A DNA stretch of 6,599 bases from Bacillota bacterium. Lineage in GTDB: Bacteria > Bacillota > Bacilli > Bacillales_B > DSM-18226. The translations under genes were made by a program, and so were the position numbers. The notes beneath the pieces are model-generated. The model worked only from the letters and a program-made list of their open reading frames with translations, had not been told where the DNA came from and ran no database searches. The stretch is from assembly GCA_030705665.1 (NCBI GenBank), contig JAUZQA010000245.1, positions 1 through 6,599 on the forward strand, in the 5' to 3' direction. Shown piece after piece: positions 1 through 5,948 of this stretch. Numbering within the stretch: position 1 is the stretch's first letter; each line of letters opens with the position of its first letter.

Positions 1-630
1 CTATTGTTCTGTGATTTCAAGGTATGCCCGGGTGATTGTTGTCTTTGTAATGCGGCCGATTACCATATATGTATGTGGGTCTTCATCGGTTCCCTTTACT
101 ACAGGAAGCGAATCGATATGGTTTTCAATCATTTTTTTTGCTGCTTCCAATAAGGTCTCCTCAGGCTTAATCATAACGATATTAGGCATTCTCGTCATAA
201 TAACACTAACAGGCAAATCATCAAGATTTCTATTTCCCAATGCAGAACGGAGTAAATCTTTACGAGATATAACCCCGGCTAAATGTCCCTTTTCATCTAC
301 TGCATAAAGGGTACCAACATCTTCAAGAAAAAGCTGTACAATCGCATCATAAACTGAAGATGACTTTTGTATAACAATTGGATGTGCTTTGTAATCCACT
401 ACTTTTTGATGTGTGAATTTTTTAGCTTGAAGCTTCATTTCGTAATTTTCATTAAAGTAATAGCCGACACGCGGTCTGGCCTCAAGATTTCCTGCCATTG
501 TTAAGATAGCCAAGTCCGGTCTTAGGGCAGCCCGGGTTAAGGAAAGTTTATCAGCTATTTGTTTTCCTGTAATTGGTCCGCTTTTTTTAACTATTTCAAG
601 AATTTCTTCCTGCCGTTTTGTTAATTTAAT
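1..630 (-). CDS. CcpN-like transcriptional repressor (HTH plus two CBS domains)
   Basis: This is a 209-residue DNA-binding regulator of the CcpN/YqzB family. CcpN in B. subtilis represses gluconeogenic genes such as gapB and pckA, and its CBS domains sense nucleotides. Residues 1-60 form a winged HTH (KRQEEILEIV, GPITGKQIADKL, LTRAALRPDLAILT, ARPRVGYY). CBS domain 1 is at about 75-135 (FLEDVGTLYAVD, GVISRKDLLRS) and CBS domain 2 at about 145-205 (IMTRMPNIV, HIDSLPVV, IGRITKT). The frame is open to a TAA at 658-660 and contains no ATG or GTG before the HTH. A TTG at 511-513 would delete most of the HTH. I therefore place the start at ATT 628-630, seven bases after a very strong Shine-Dalgarno. 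In B. subtilis ccpN follows glyS and precedes yqfL; here its 5' neighbour is a divergent YitT gene, so it may be a paralogue and I give no symbol. Family assignment is strong; the target genes are inferred. Confidence 0.9.
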   Translation of the reverse strand: MKLTKRQEEILEIVKKSGPITGKQIADKLSLTRAALRPDLAILTMAGNLEARPRVGYYFNENYEMKLQAKKFTHQKVVDYKAHPIVIQKSSSVYDAIVQLFLEDVGTLYAVDEKGHLAGVISRKDLLRSALGNRNLDDLPVSVIMTRMPNIVMIKPEETLLEAAKKMIENHIDSLPVVKGTDEDPHTYMVIGRITKTTITRAYLEITEQ

Positions 631-632
631 AG

Positions 633-646
633 GATCTCCCCCTTTC
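633..646 (-). promoter_or_regulatory. Strong Shine-Dalgarno that fixes the ATT start of the CcpN-like gene
   Basis: On the minus strand positions 646 to 633 read GAAAGGGGGAGATC. This matches the extended anti-16S complement GAAAGGAGGTGATC at 12 of 14 positions. The GGGGG core ends at 638, leaving seven bases before the ATT at 630-628, which is the optimal spacing. No ATG, GTG or TTG lies at a suitable distance, so the site decides in favour of ATT. Confidence 0.8.
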
Positions 647-669
647 TGCTGGAAGTGTTATTTTCCAAA

Positions 670-680
670 TATGCTATACT
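670..680 (+). promoter_or_regulatory. Candidate CcpN operator upstream of the CcpN-like gene
   Basis: The bases TATGCTATACT match at every position the CcpN binding consensus as I recall it (TRTGHYATAYW). On the opposite strand, 702-692 (TGTAGTATACT) matches at 9 of 11, so the two could form an inverted pair. The site lies 40 bp upstream of the proposed ATT start, where it could mediate autoregulation. The match is seen in the sequence; the function is inferred, and the consensus is degenerate in AT-rich DNA. Confidence 0.4.
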
Positions 681-700
681 AATTAATATATAGTATACTA
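675..700. repeat. TATACTA half-sites and TAGTATACTA palindrome
   Basis: TATACTA occurs at 675-681 and again at 694-700, offset by 19 bp. The second copy is part of the perfect 10-bp palindrome TAGTATACTA at 691-700, so the region also holds an inverted repeat (675-681 with 691-697). On the minus strand TATACT at 697-692 could be the -10 of the regulator gene, but the hexamer 17 bp upstream (ATACCA) is a poor -35. The arrangement suggests a promoter-operator region; which element does what cannot be settled from sequence alone. Confidence 0.35.
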
Positions 701-813
701 CATTTAAAAAAGAATGGTATATTTATTTATACTTTTTTATGACAAATAACGAATAAATCCGCCATTTTCCACAAATAAGCAACCCTTCATTTGCATCTGG
801 TGAGTATGAAAGC

Positions 814-842
814 TTGTTTTTGGCTCAAACTAAATATATATA
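814..842 (+). promoter_or_regulatory. Possible sigma-A promoter for the YitT-family gene
   Basis: TTGTTT at 814-819 and TATATA at 837-842 are separated by 17 bp. This matches only 3 of 6 and 4 of 6 consensus bases, in DNA where TATA-like strings are common. Transcription would begin near 849, upstream of every candidate start of the following gene. A perfect palindrome ACTTTAAAGT at 852-861 would lie just downstream and could be an operator. Both are weak calls. I saw no riboswitch, T-box or terminator-like attenuator in the 631-924 interval. Confidence 0.25.
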
Positions 843-911
843 CATTGCTAAACTTTAAAGTAAAAACTCCTCCATGACCCTCAATGTTTTACTAATTATG
901 AATCATTCAAT

Positions 912-917
912 GGGGTG
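912..917 (+). promoter_or_regulatory. Ribosome binding site supporting a GTG start at 925
   Basis: GGGGTG at 912-917 resembles part of AGGAGGTG and sits seven bases before the GTG at 925-927. The in-frame ATG codons at 874, 898 and 910 have no purine-rich Shine-Dalgarno in front of them. This is the main reason for preferring GTG, although the match is only moderate. Confidence 0.45.
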
Positions 918-924
918 CGTTCAC

Positions 925-1746
925 GTGAAACGAACTGCTGTTCAAGTATTCATCATTACAATTTCTACGTTGATATTGGCTTATTCCATGAATTCTTTTC
1001 TTATTCCTCATAATGTGCTAACGGGTGGAGTGGGTGGATTAGCAATTGTGGTCAACCATTTCACCCGTATTAATACCGGCTGGATTATTTTAATCGTAAA
1101 TATACCTTTATTTATATTGGGTTATTTTTTTTTAGGAAGAAGGTTTATGATTTTAACTATTTATTCTGTAACATTGCAGTCTGTTTTAATGCGGATGATC
1201 CCTATCCATCCATTCAGTCAGGATATTCTCACCTCATGTGTTTTCGGAGGCGTATTAAATGGGTTATGTGTGGGGGCAAATATACGATTTGGCGGGTCCA
1301 GTGGCGGAACGGATATTATTAGCGTTATCCTTTCCAAAAAGAAAGATCTAAGTGTAGGGTATTTAAGTACCTGGATGAATTTACTAGTAGTGCTTACAAG
1401 TGCATTTGTTTTTGGAACAGCCCGAACGCTTTATACGCTTTTCGCCATTTTTGCCTCAGGGAGAGCAGTAGATATCGTACATACAAGTCATACAAAAATT
1501 ACCGTTACGATTATAACGGAAAAATGGAAGGAATTAAGTGAAGCGCTCATCCATTTACATTCCCGCGGCGTAACAATGGCGGATGCTGAAGGTGTTTATT
1601 CTCACCATCAAAAAAAGGTATTAACAACAATTATCACAAAATATGAGTTATCTGAAACGAAAGAAGCTATTCGCCTGCAGGACCCAACCGCTTTTGTTTA
1701 TATAACAAGAGCGATCGAGGTCATGGGGAAATTCCGCAAAGATTAA
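925..1746 (+). CDS. YitT-family membrane protein (DUF161/DUF2179)
   Basis: This is a 273-residue polytopic membrane protein of the YitT family, which has several paralogues in each Bacillus genome. Its molecular function is unknown; a transport role is often assumed. About five hydrophobic segments lie in residues 5-180. The family hallmark is RFGGSSGGTDIISVIL at about 121-136, and NSFLIPHNVLTGGVGGLA at 23-40 is the usual end of the first helix. The soluble C-terminal DUF2179 domain is at about 212-268 (RGVTMADAEGVYS, KKVLTTIITKYELSETKEAI, DPTAFVYI). I chose GTG 925 because MKRTAVQVFIIT gives the usual short positively charged start and a GGGGTG site precedes it. The longest reading begins at ATG 874 and would add 17 residues. 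The gene stands alone, divergent from the regulator and convergent with the ger operon. Family is certain, start is not. Confidence 0.9.
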   Translation: MKRTAVQVFIITISTLILAYSMNSFLIPHNVLTGGVGGLAIVVNHFTRINTGWIILIVNIPLFILGYFFLGRRFMILTIYSVTLQSVLMRMIPIHPFSQDILTSCVFGGVLNGLCVGANIRFGGSSGGTDIISVILSKKKDLSVGYLSTWMNLLVVLTSAFVFGTARTLYTLFAIFASGRAVDIVHTSHTKITVTIITEKWKELSEALIHLHSRGVTMADAEGVYSHHQKKVLTTIITKYELSETKEAIRLQDPTAFVYITRAIEVMGKFRKD

Positions 1747-1755
1747 TTTTCAATA

Positions 1756-1820
1756 AAGGAGAATCTAGCAGCTGTCCTAATTTAAAGACAACTGCTTCCT
1801 TCTCCTTCTTTGTTTTATTT
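1756..1820. terminator. Imperfect hairpin terminator between the YitT gene and the ger operon
   Basis: AAGGAGAA (1756-1763) pairs with TTCTCCTT (1800-1807). After a 3-nt internal loop, AGCAG pairs with CTGCT, then TGTC with GACA across one mismatch, leaving a 10-nt loop at 1777-1786. On the plus strand the stem is followed by CTTTGTTTTATTT, a fair U-rich tail for the YitT gene. In the minus direction the tail is weaker (TATTG then A-rich), so termination of the ger transcript here is less certain. The right arm lies inside the last codons of the GerB-type gene, whose stop is in the loop. Confidence 0.6.
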
Positions 1821-2874
1821 CTGCAGTTACCAATATAATCATTGGAAAAATTACTTGAAAGGGAAAGGCGTAGTAAAAATATACTTTAAATGCCCATTCC
1901 CCCATCTCCATAATACTGCTATAAAGACTATAGGAAAAATACAGCAGCAAAAGGCCTACTTGAATAACGACAGATCGGTAATCTTCCAAGTGAAATAAAT
2001 GGGCAACACCTTTACATGCTACTAACAAACACACACTCATTTTAATAAATACCCCAACAACAAAAATAACAGCAACTGTTAATTCTAATCTTTCAAAATA
2101 GTCACCGATCCTAATTCGGCTGACAGCTACATGAGCTGGAAAGTAAAATTTGGTTTGTACAGGACCTAAAATTAAAATGTTTCTCAACGTAATGAAAATA
2201 AGTAAAATGCCTGCAATGGAAGTCCCTAGCAAAAATACCTTATAAAGAGATTTTTTTGTTTTAAGGCAAGAAAATAGACCAAGAAATAACACTGTTTCAG
2301 CAAACGGAAAGGCAAAGGTTGACGCACCGCCCTTTAGAATAAGCCGCCATCCATTATTAAAAATTGGCCTTATATTATTAAAGTCTAACAACGGAAAACC
2401 TAAAAGTTGAACAAATAAAATGATCAACAGAATGACGGGTAAAAGGTAAGCACTTGTCCTGGCCAATACTTCTATTCCTGATTTAACTGCAGGAATTGCG
2501 ACCATCACTAAACAAAACATCGGAACAAATTTTGGTGTTTCTGGCATGGCAACAGTATTAATAAATTCTCCAAAATTTCGAACCACGAGTGCTCCAAGGT
2601 GGAATGCATACCATATGTAGAGAAGAATGAATACTTTTCCTACAAACTTGCCGAATATCTCTTCGAGGATTTCAAATAAACCTTTTTCTGGATATAATGA
2701 CATAACCCTTGAATAAACGAATAGTATGGGCATTGACATCAATAATCCAAAAATTACACTGATCCAAGCATCTTGTTTTGATTCCGTACCAGTTCCAAGA
2801 ATATAGGAGCTGCCCATAATAAAAATCATTAATAAACAAATAGCTTCCTTATTTGTAATTTTTTCTTGCCGCAT
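1777..2874 (-). CDS. GerB-type spore germination permease (GerAB/APC family)
   Basis: This is a 365-residue B subunit of a GerA-family nutrient germinant receptor. It belongs to the amino acid/polyamine/organocation transporter superfamily and is expected in the spore inner membrane, where B subunits are thought to bind the germinant. About ten hydrophobic segments are visible, near residues 10-28, 34-54, 79-105, 115-130, 140-160, 185-203, 212-230, 262-290, 301-320 and 330-351. Family-typical stretches include the N-terminal KITNKEAICLL, ESKQDAWISV at 31-40 and FPFAETVLFLG at 189-199. The length is normal for the family. The ATG is preceded by GGAGG at 2889-2885 with ten bases of spacing, inside the end of the D gene, and only three bases separate the two genes. 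The C-terminal tail KQRRRRKQ is encoded by the arm of the terminator hairpin. The germinant cannot be predicted from sequence. Confidence 0.93.
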   Translation of the reverse strand: MRQEKITNKEAICLLMIFIMGSSYILGTGTESKQDAWISVIFGLLMSMPILFVYSRVMSLYPEKGLFEILEEIFGKFVGKVFILLYIWYAFHLGALVVRNFGEFINTVAMPETPKFVPMFCLVMVAIPAVKSGIEVLARTSAYLLPVILLIILFVQLLGFPLLDFNNIRPIFNNGWRLILKGGASTFAFPFAETVLFLGLFSCLKTKKSLYKVFLLGTSIAGILLIFITLRNILILGPVQTKFYFPAHVAVSRIRIGDYFERLELTVAVIFVVGVFIKMSVCLLVACKGVAHLFHLEDYRSVVIQVGLLLLYFSYSLYSSIMEMGEWAFKVYFYYAFPFQVIFPMIILVTAEIKQRRRRKQLSLN

Positions 2875-2877
2875 ATT

Positions 2878-3090
2878 TCATTTTCCTCCAAACAATGACA
2901 AAACCACATTTTTTATTGGTTCTGATGGACTTGGGATATTAATACCAAATGTTAAAAGCAAGGCGATTGTAAACGAGCATAACGCAAGAACGGAATTCAC
3001 CCAAAAGGTACGCCATTGTTTTTGTTTGTATAATGGTATGAATTCATACATTAGCAATAATCCGTAAAATAAAAATGTTAACAAAAACAT
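2878..3090 (-). CDS. Small two-helix germination receptor D-type protein
   Basis: This is a 70-residue membrane protein with two hydrophobic helices, at about 2-19 (FLLTFLFYGLLLMYEF) and 30-51 (WVNSVLALCSFTIALLLTF). A basic loop KQKQWR separates them, and a C-terminal stretch INIPSPSEPIKNVVLSLFGGK follows. Proteins of this size and topology, called D subunits, are known in or beside several Bacillus ger operons and modulate receptor activity; their biochemical role is unresolved. The longest reading starts at TTG 3096, but AGGAG at 3102-3098 is only one base from that codon and seven from ATG 3090-3088, so I choose the ATG. The TTG would overlap the GerC-type stop; with the ATG the genes are two bases apart. 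Translation is probably coupled to both neighbours. The assignment rests on context, topology and the PSPSEPIK motif. Confidence 0.8.
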   Translation of the reverse strand: MFLLTFLFYGLLLMYEFIPLYKQKQWRTFWVNSVLALCSFTIALLLTFGINIPSPSEPIKNVVLSLFGGK

Positions 3091-3092
3091 AC

Positions 3093-4250
3093 TCAATCTC
3101 CTATTTGTATCGGCTTAGATAACATGCCACTACCTTTGATATGAACTTTTGTATTCACATTTACCTTAATGTCTTTAAATTTTCCCTTTTCCCATCGGGA
3201 TGCAATCTGTTCCCAAAGTTTCGGTTCTTCCATTTGAAGCTGTTTCCCAAATCCAAAAACATCAACACCATATGTTGACTGAATATGTTTAATGCTTTTT
3301 TCGACACGTTTCTTCAATACATAACCTGCCTGCTGTTCCAGTTGTTTTATTTTCTTTGTCTCAAAGATATCCGCACTCCCGCCAATTTCATCTAGTGAAA
3401 CCGTGGTAGCAATGTTGATTTTGTAATCAATCTTCCCATTATGAATAATTGGCTTCTTTTTTGTTTTACTATTATAGATTTCTAACGAGATGGGTGTACT
3501 GTTTTTACTGCTAATGTCACTAATCGTTAATAAACCACCTTTTACCTCATCCAGAGCAAACAGCATATATTTTGTTTCATCACTATCAATAAAACCCATT
3601 AACTTGTCTCGATTGAATATGGCTGTCCCATTTATCTGAGGCGAATAGCGGCTGTCATTTTTTTCAAGATGTACACTCGGCAATATAGGAACGATTCCGT
3701 TTGTTTCTAAGTCATTGGCATACTTCCATAATTCTGTAATGGGAGCTTTGCTAAGTGATTTTTCGTTTTTTAACATCTCCGCTAATAAAAAAGATTTAAT
3801 TTGATCTGTCGTGCTGCTACCTTTAAAAATGTCTTTTGCGTTTTTTTCCTTTGAAACAAGCAAAAGGACATCGGCCCTTGTTTCAGAGTCGCGATTAAAC
3901 CAATCAACTACCCTTAAAATACCTTCTTTTGCAATTTCCTTACTAAGGATTACAACCTTAGTATGACTCCAATACAATCTTTTCCCTGCTAATGAAATTT
4001 CGTTTCTGACTGCATCAAAGATGGTATCACCTTCAATCGAAATTTGTTGGGCTACAGGTTTTACATTTTGTCCGCCCGAAATCTCAATGGTTTCCACGGT
4101 AATTTGATATTTGTGTTTTTTTCCTTTATCAATCGCAACTCCAGCAACAATGGTTAGCTTATCTACTTCTCGATAATTCCAGCAGCCGGTCAGTGTAGTA
4201 GTTTGTAAAAGAAAAATAATAGGCAGCAGTATATAAATTCTACTTTTCAT
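3093..4250 (-). CDS. GerC-type spore germination lipoprotein (Ger(x)C family)
   Basis: This is a 385-residue C subunit of the germinant receptor, a lipoprotein expected on the outer face of the spore inner membrane. Residues 1-22 are a lipoprotein signal peptide with a charged start (MKSR), a hydrophobic core and the lipobox LTGC, so Cys23 is the predicted diacylglycerol site. The following WNYREVDKLTIVAGVAID is typical of the family. The N-terminal domain includes AGKRLYWSHTKVVILSKEIA at about 88-107 and the RDSETRADVLLLV stretch at 120-132. The C-terminal domain ends with the usual GVDVFGFGKQL, LWEQIASRWEKGKFKDIKVNV and IKGSGM elements. The length is normal for the family. The ATG has AAAAGGAAG nine bases upstream, inside the end of the A gene, and six bases separate the two genes. 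Family confidence is very high. Confidence 0.95.
   Translation of the reverse strand: MKSRIYILLPIIFLLQTTTLTGCWNYREVDKLTIVAGVAIDKGKKHKYQITVETIEISGGQNVKPVAQQISIEGDTIFDAVRNEISLAGKRLYWSHTKVVILSKEIAKEGILRVVDWFNRDSETRADVLLLVSKEKNAKDIFKGSSTTDQIKSFLLAEMLKNEKSLSKAPITELWKYANDLETNGIVPILPSVHLEKNDSRYSPQINGTAIFNRDKLMGFIDSDETKYMLFALDEVKGGLLTISDISSKNSTPISLEIYNSKTKKKPIIHNGKIDYKINIATTVSLDEIGGSADIFETKKIKQLEQQAGYVLKKRVEKSIKHIQSTYGVDVFGFGKQLQMEEPKLWEQIASRWEKGKFKDIKVNVNTKVHIKGSGMLSKPIQIGD
3098..3102 (-). promoter_or_regulatory. Ribosome binding site that sets the D-gene start
   Basis: AGGAG reads from 3102 to 3098 on the minus strand, inside the last codons of the GerC-type gene. It is seven bases from ATG 3090 and only one base from the upstream TTG at 3096, so it supports the ATG and a 70-residue product. 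Confidence 0.7.
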
Positions 4251-4256
4251 CGTAGA

Positions 4257-5792
4257 TTACTTCCTTTTTGATTTATTGACGGTTTGTCTCACTAAATTTT
4301 TAGCGCCAATTATTTTTGGCCGTAACGTCATCGACCACCACGGCGCACGAATCCATATATCTTGTCCATTATGATTTTTCATAGAAGACATACCTAACAT
4401 ATAAGGTACACCAAAGGAACGAACATTCATTAAATGAACAATGATTAAAATCATCCCAAATAAGTAGCCATAAATCCCCATTAGGCTGGCAAATAGTAAT
4501 AGAAAAAGCCGAATGATGGCAATTGGTCCAATTGTAGTGGGGCTTAACAATTTCATGATTCCTGACACTGCAGAGATAATTACTACAGGTGCACTCACAA
4601 GTTGTGCCTCAACAATAGCCTGACCAATTACCAATGTGCCAACGATATTAACCGCCTGACCAATGGCACTTGGCATTCTTATCCCTGCTTCCCTAATAAC
4701 ATCAAAGATAACTAGCATAAAAAGCAATGATATACTGGTAGGAAAAGGCACGCCCTGACGAGAAGCCGAAATGCTAAGAAGTAAAGGGGTCGGGATTAGT
4801 TCTTGATGGTATGCCACTGTAGCTAAATATATAGCTGGTAAGCTAATGGCAATGATCATTGCTGCTGATCTCAATAACCGATTAAAAGAGGCAAAAAGAA
4901 AATTATTGTAATAATCTTCATTTGCCTGCAACCCTTCGATAAATACATACGGAACAGTTAAAACAAAAGGACTTCCATCAACAATCAGAGCAATTCTTCC
5001 TTCTAGAAGTTTGGCCGCTACTACATCTGGTCTTTCACTATAGCCCACTGTTTCAAATAAGGAAAATGGTGCATCCCTTATCAGCTCCTGTATATAACCT
5101 GAATCAAGGATGGCATCGATATTAATTTCAGCTAATCGATTTTCCAGTTCATTGAGGATTTCCTCTAACGCAAGATCTTCAATATAACAGATACAAGTTT
5201 TAGTCCGTGTTCTTACACCAATTTCTTTAAATTTAAATTTAAGGTCTTTGTTTTTTATGATTCTTCTAATGAGAGTTATGTTGGTCATAATAGCTTCAGT
5301 AAAACCTTCTTTTGGTCCGCGAACAACCCTTGCCGATTCTGGTTCAGAAAGGGATCTTGTTTTCCAGCCTTTTGATGAGATGCACAGTGCTTGATCATAG
5401 TTATTTAATAAAAGAATCGTGTCCCCCTCAATTAAGCAATTTACCAGGATCTCAATATCGTTAAACATTTCTACGCTGCTGGAAGCGATGATCTTTGACT
5501 GGATTTCCTCTAAGAGATTATTACGATTAATTTTTTCTTCCAGATTGTGATAAAGAATGGGCTGAATGATATTTTCATTTAGAATATCAGTGTTTACCAT
5601 TCCATCAATGTAAATGACGCAACAGGATGCAGTTGCCAGATACTTATTTTGAAACCTTCTTACCTTAAGTGTTTCATCATTGTGAAAAATATGAGTAAAA
5701 CATTCAATATTAGCATCGATTGATTTTACTAATAGAGGAGGTTGATTAGCAGGATTTTGACTGTTTTCTTCTATTAAAAAGTTTTTTCGCAA
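4257..5792 (-). CDS. GerA-type spore germination receptor subunit A
   Basis: This is a 511-residue A subunit of the receptor, an integral membrane protein of the spore inner membrane. GerA of B. subtilis has been proposed to oligomerise into a germinant-gated ion channel. The soluble N-terminal half carries SEPESARVVRGPKEGFTEA at 149-167 and FETVGYSERPDVVAAKLLEG at 246-265, followed by RIALIVDGSPFVLTVPYVF at 266-284. The membrane half begins near 305 and contains SRQGVPFPTS at 344-353, REAGIRMPSAIGQAVNIVG at 367-385 and further helices to about 455. The C-terminal tail is basic (NKSKRK). The start is TTG 5792-5790; an in-frame TGA lies six codons upstream and the next in-frame ATG is codon 65. 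The Shine-Dalgarno is poor (AAGAAGAG about eight bases away, or GGA too close). This fits a low-abundance receptor. It is first in the A-C-D-B operon, the same A-C-B order as gerK in B. subtilis with a D gene inserted. Confidence 0.95.
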   Translation of the reverse strand: MRKNFLIEENSQNPANQPPLLVKSIDANIECFTHIFHNDETLKVRRFQNKYLATASCCVIYIDGMVNTDILNENIIQPILYHNLEEKINRNNLLEEIQSKIIASSSVEMFNDIEILVNCLIEGDTILLLNNYDQALCISSKGWKTRSLSEPESARVVRGPKEGFTEAIMTNITLIRRIIKNKDLKFKFKEIGVRTRTKTCICYIEDLALEEILNELENRLAEINIDAILDSGYIQELIRDAPFSLFETVGYSERPDVVAAKLLEGRIALIVDGSPFVLTVPYVFIEGLQANEDYYNNFLFASFNRLLRSAAMIIAISLPAIYLATVAYHQELIPTPLLLSISASRQGVPFPTSISLLFMLVIFDVIREAGIRMPSAIGQAVNIVGTLVIGQAIVEAQLVSAPVVIISAVSGIMKLLSPTTIGPIAIIRLFLLLFASLMGIYGYLFGMILIIVHLMNVRSFGVPYMLGMSSMKNHNGQDIWIRAPWWSMTLRPKIIGAKNLVRQTVNKSKRK

Positions 5793-5870
5793 TCTTCCAC
5801 TCTTCTTTCACAGAGATTTATTATTTAGATTTACCAAATAAACTTTGGAATATTTACATTTAGTGCTCTT

Positions 5871-5880
5871 TTGTATACAA
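5871..5880. repeat. TTGTATACAA palindrome in the ger / small-gene divergent region
   Basis: A perfect 10-bp palindrome sits about midway in the 156-bp region between the A-subunit gene and the divergent small gene. Each strand reads GTATA, which fits the sigma-G -35 pattern (GHATR). On the plus strand GATGATT at 5895-5901 follows with a 17-bp spacer and partly resembles the sigma-G -10 pattern (CATNHTA). On the minus strand I find no good -10 at that distance. It may be an operator, a shared promoter element or chance. A forespore promoter for the ger operon is expected from biology but I cannot place it with confidence. Confidence 0.25.
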
Positions 5881-5933
5881 GTAAAAAAGAATTGGATGAT
5901 TAGTTTCCCCAATGAAAGGGAAAATATAAGACG

Positions 5934-5940
5934 AAAGGAG
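5934..5940 (+). promoter_or_regulatory. Ribosome binding site of the 50-aa gene
   Basis: AAAGGAG at 5934-5940 lies eight bases upstream of the ATG at 5949. This is near-ideal spacing and the main evidence that this short reading frame is a real gene. A small 6-bp inverted repeat (TTTCCC 5904-5909 with GGGAAA 5918-5923) lies just upstream in the presumed leader; its significance is unknown. Confidence 0.75.
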
Positions 5941-5948
5941 TGATTGTC

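Noticed and set aside
11..307. Plus-strand frame of 98 codons opposite the regulator
   Set aside because: It is antisense to the conserved CBS domains, has no ribosome binding site and resembles no protein; it is a shadow frame.
511..513. TTG as the start of the CcpN-like protein
   Set aside because: It would remove most of the HTH, and the frame upstream encodes an HTH that is clearly conserved in the family.
1810..1998. Plus-strand frame of 62 codons opposite the GerB-type gene
   Set aside because: It lies antisense to a well-supported membrane protein and begins in the tail of the terminator hairpin.
5226..5242. Short AAATTT repeats inside the A-subunit gene
   Set aside because: They simply encode alternating Lys-Phe residues (LKFKFKE) in an AT-rich gene; no separate function is suggested.
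691..5880. GTATAC core shared by the palindromes at 691-700 and 5871-5880
   Set aside because: Only six bases are shared, the flanks differ, and such palindromes are common in AT-rich intergenic DNA; a common regulator is not supported.
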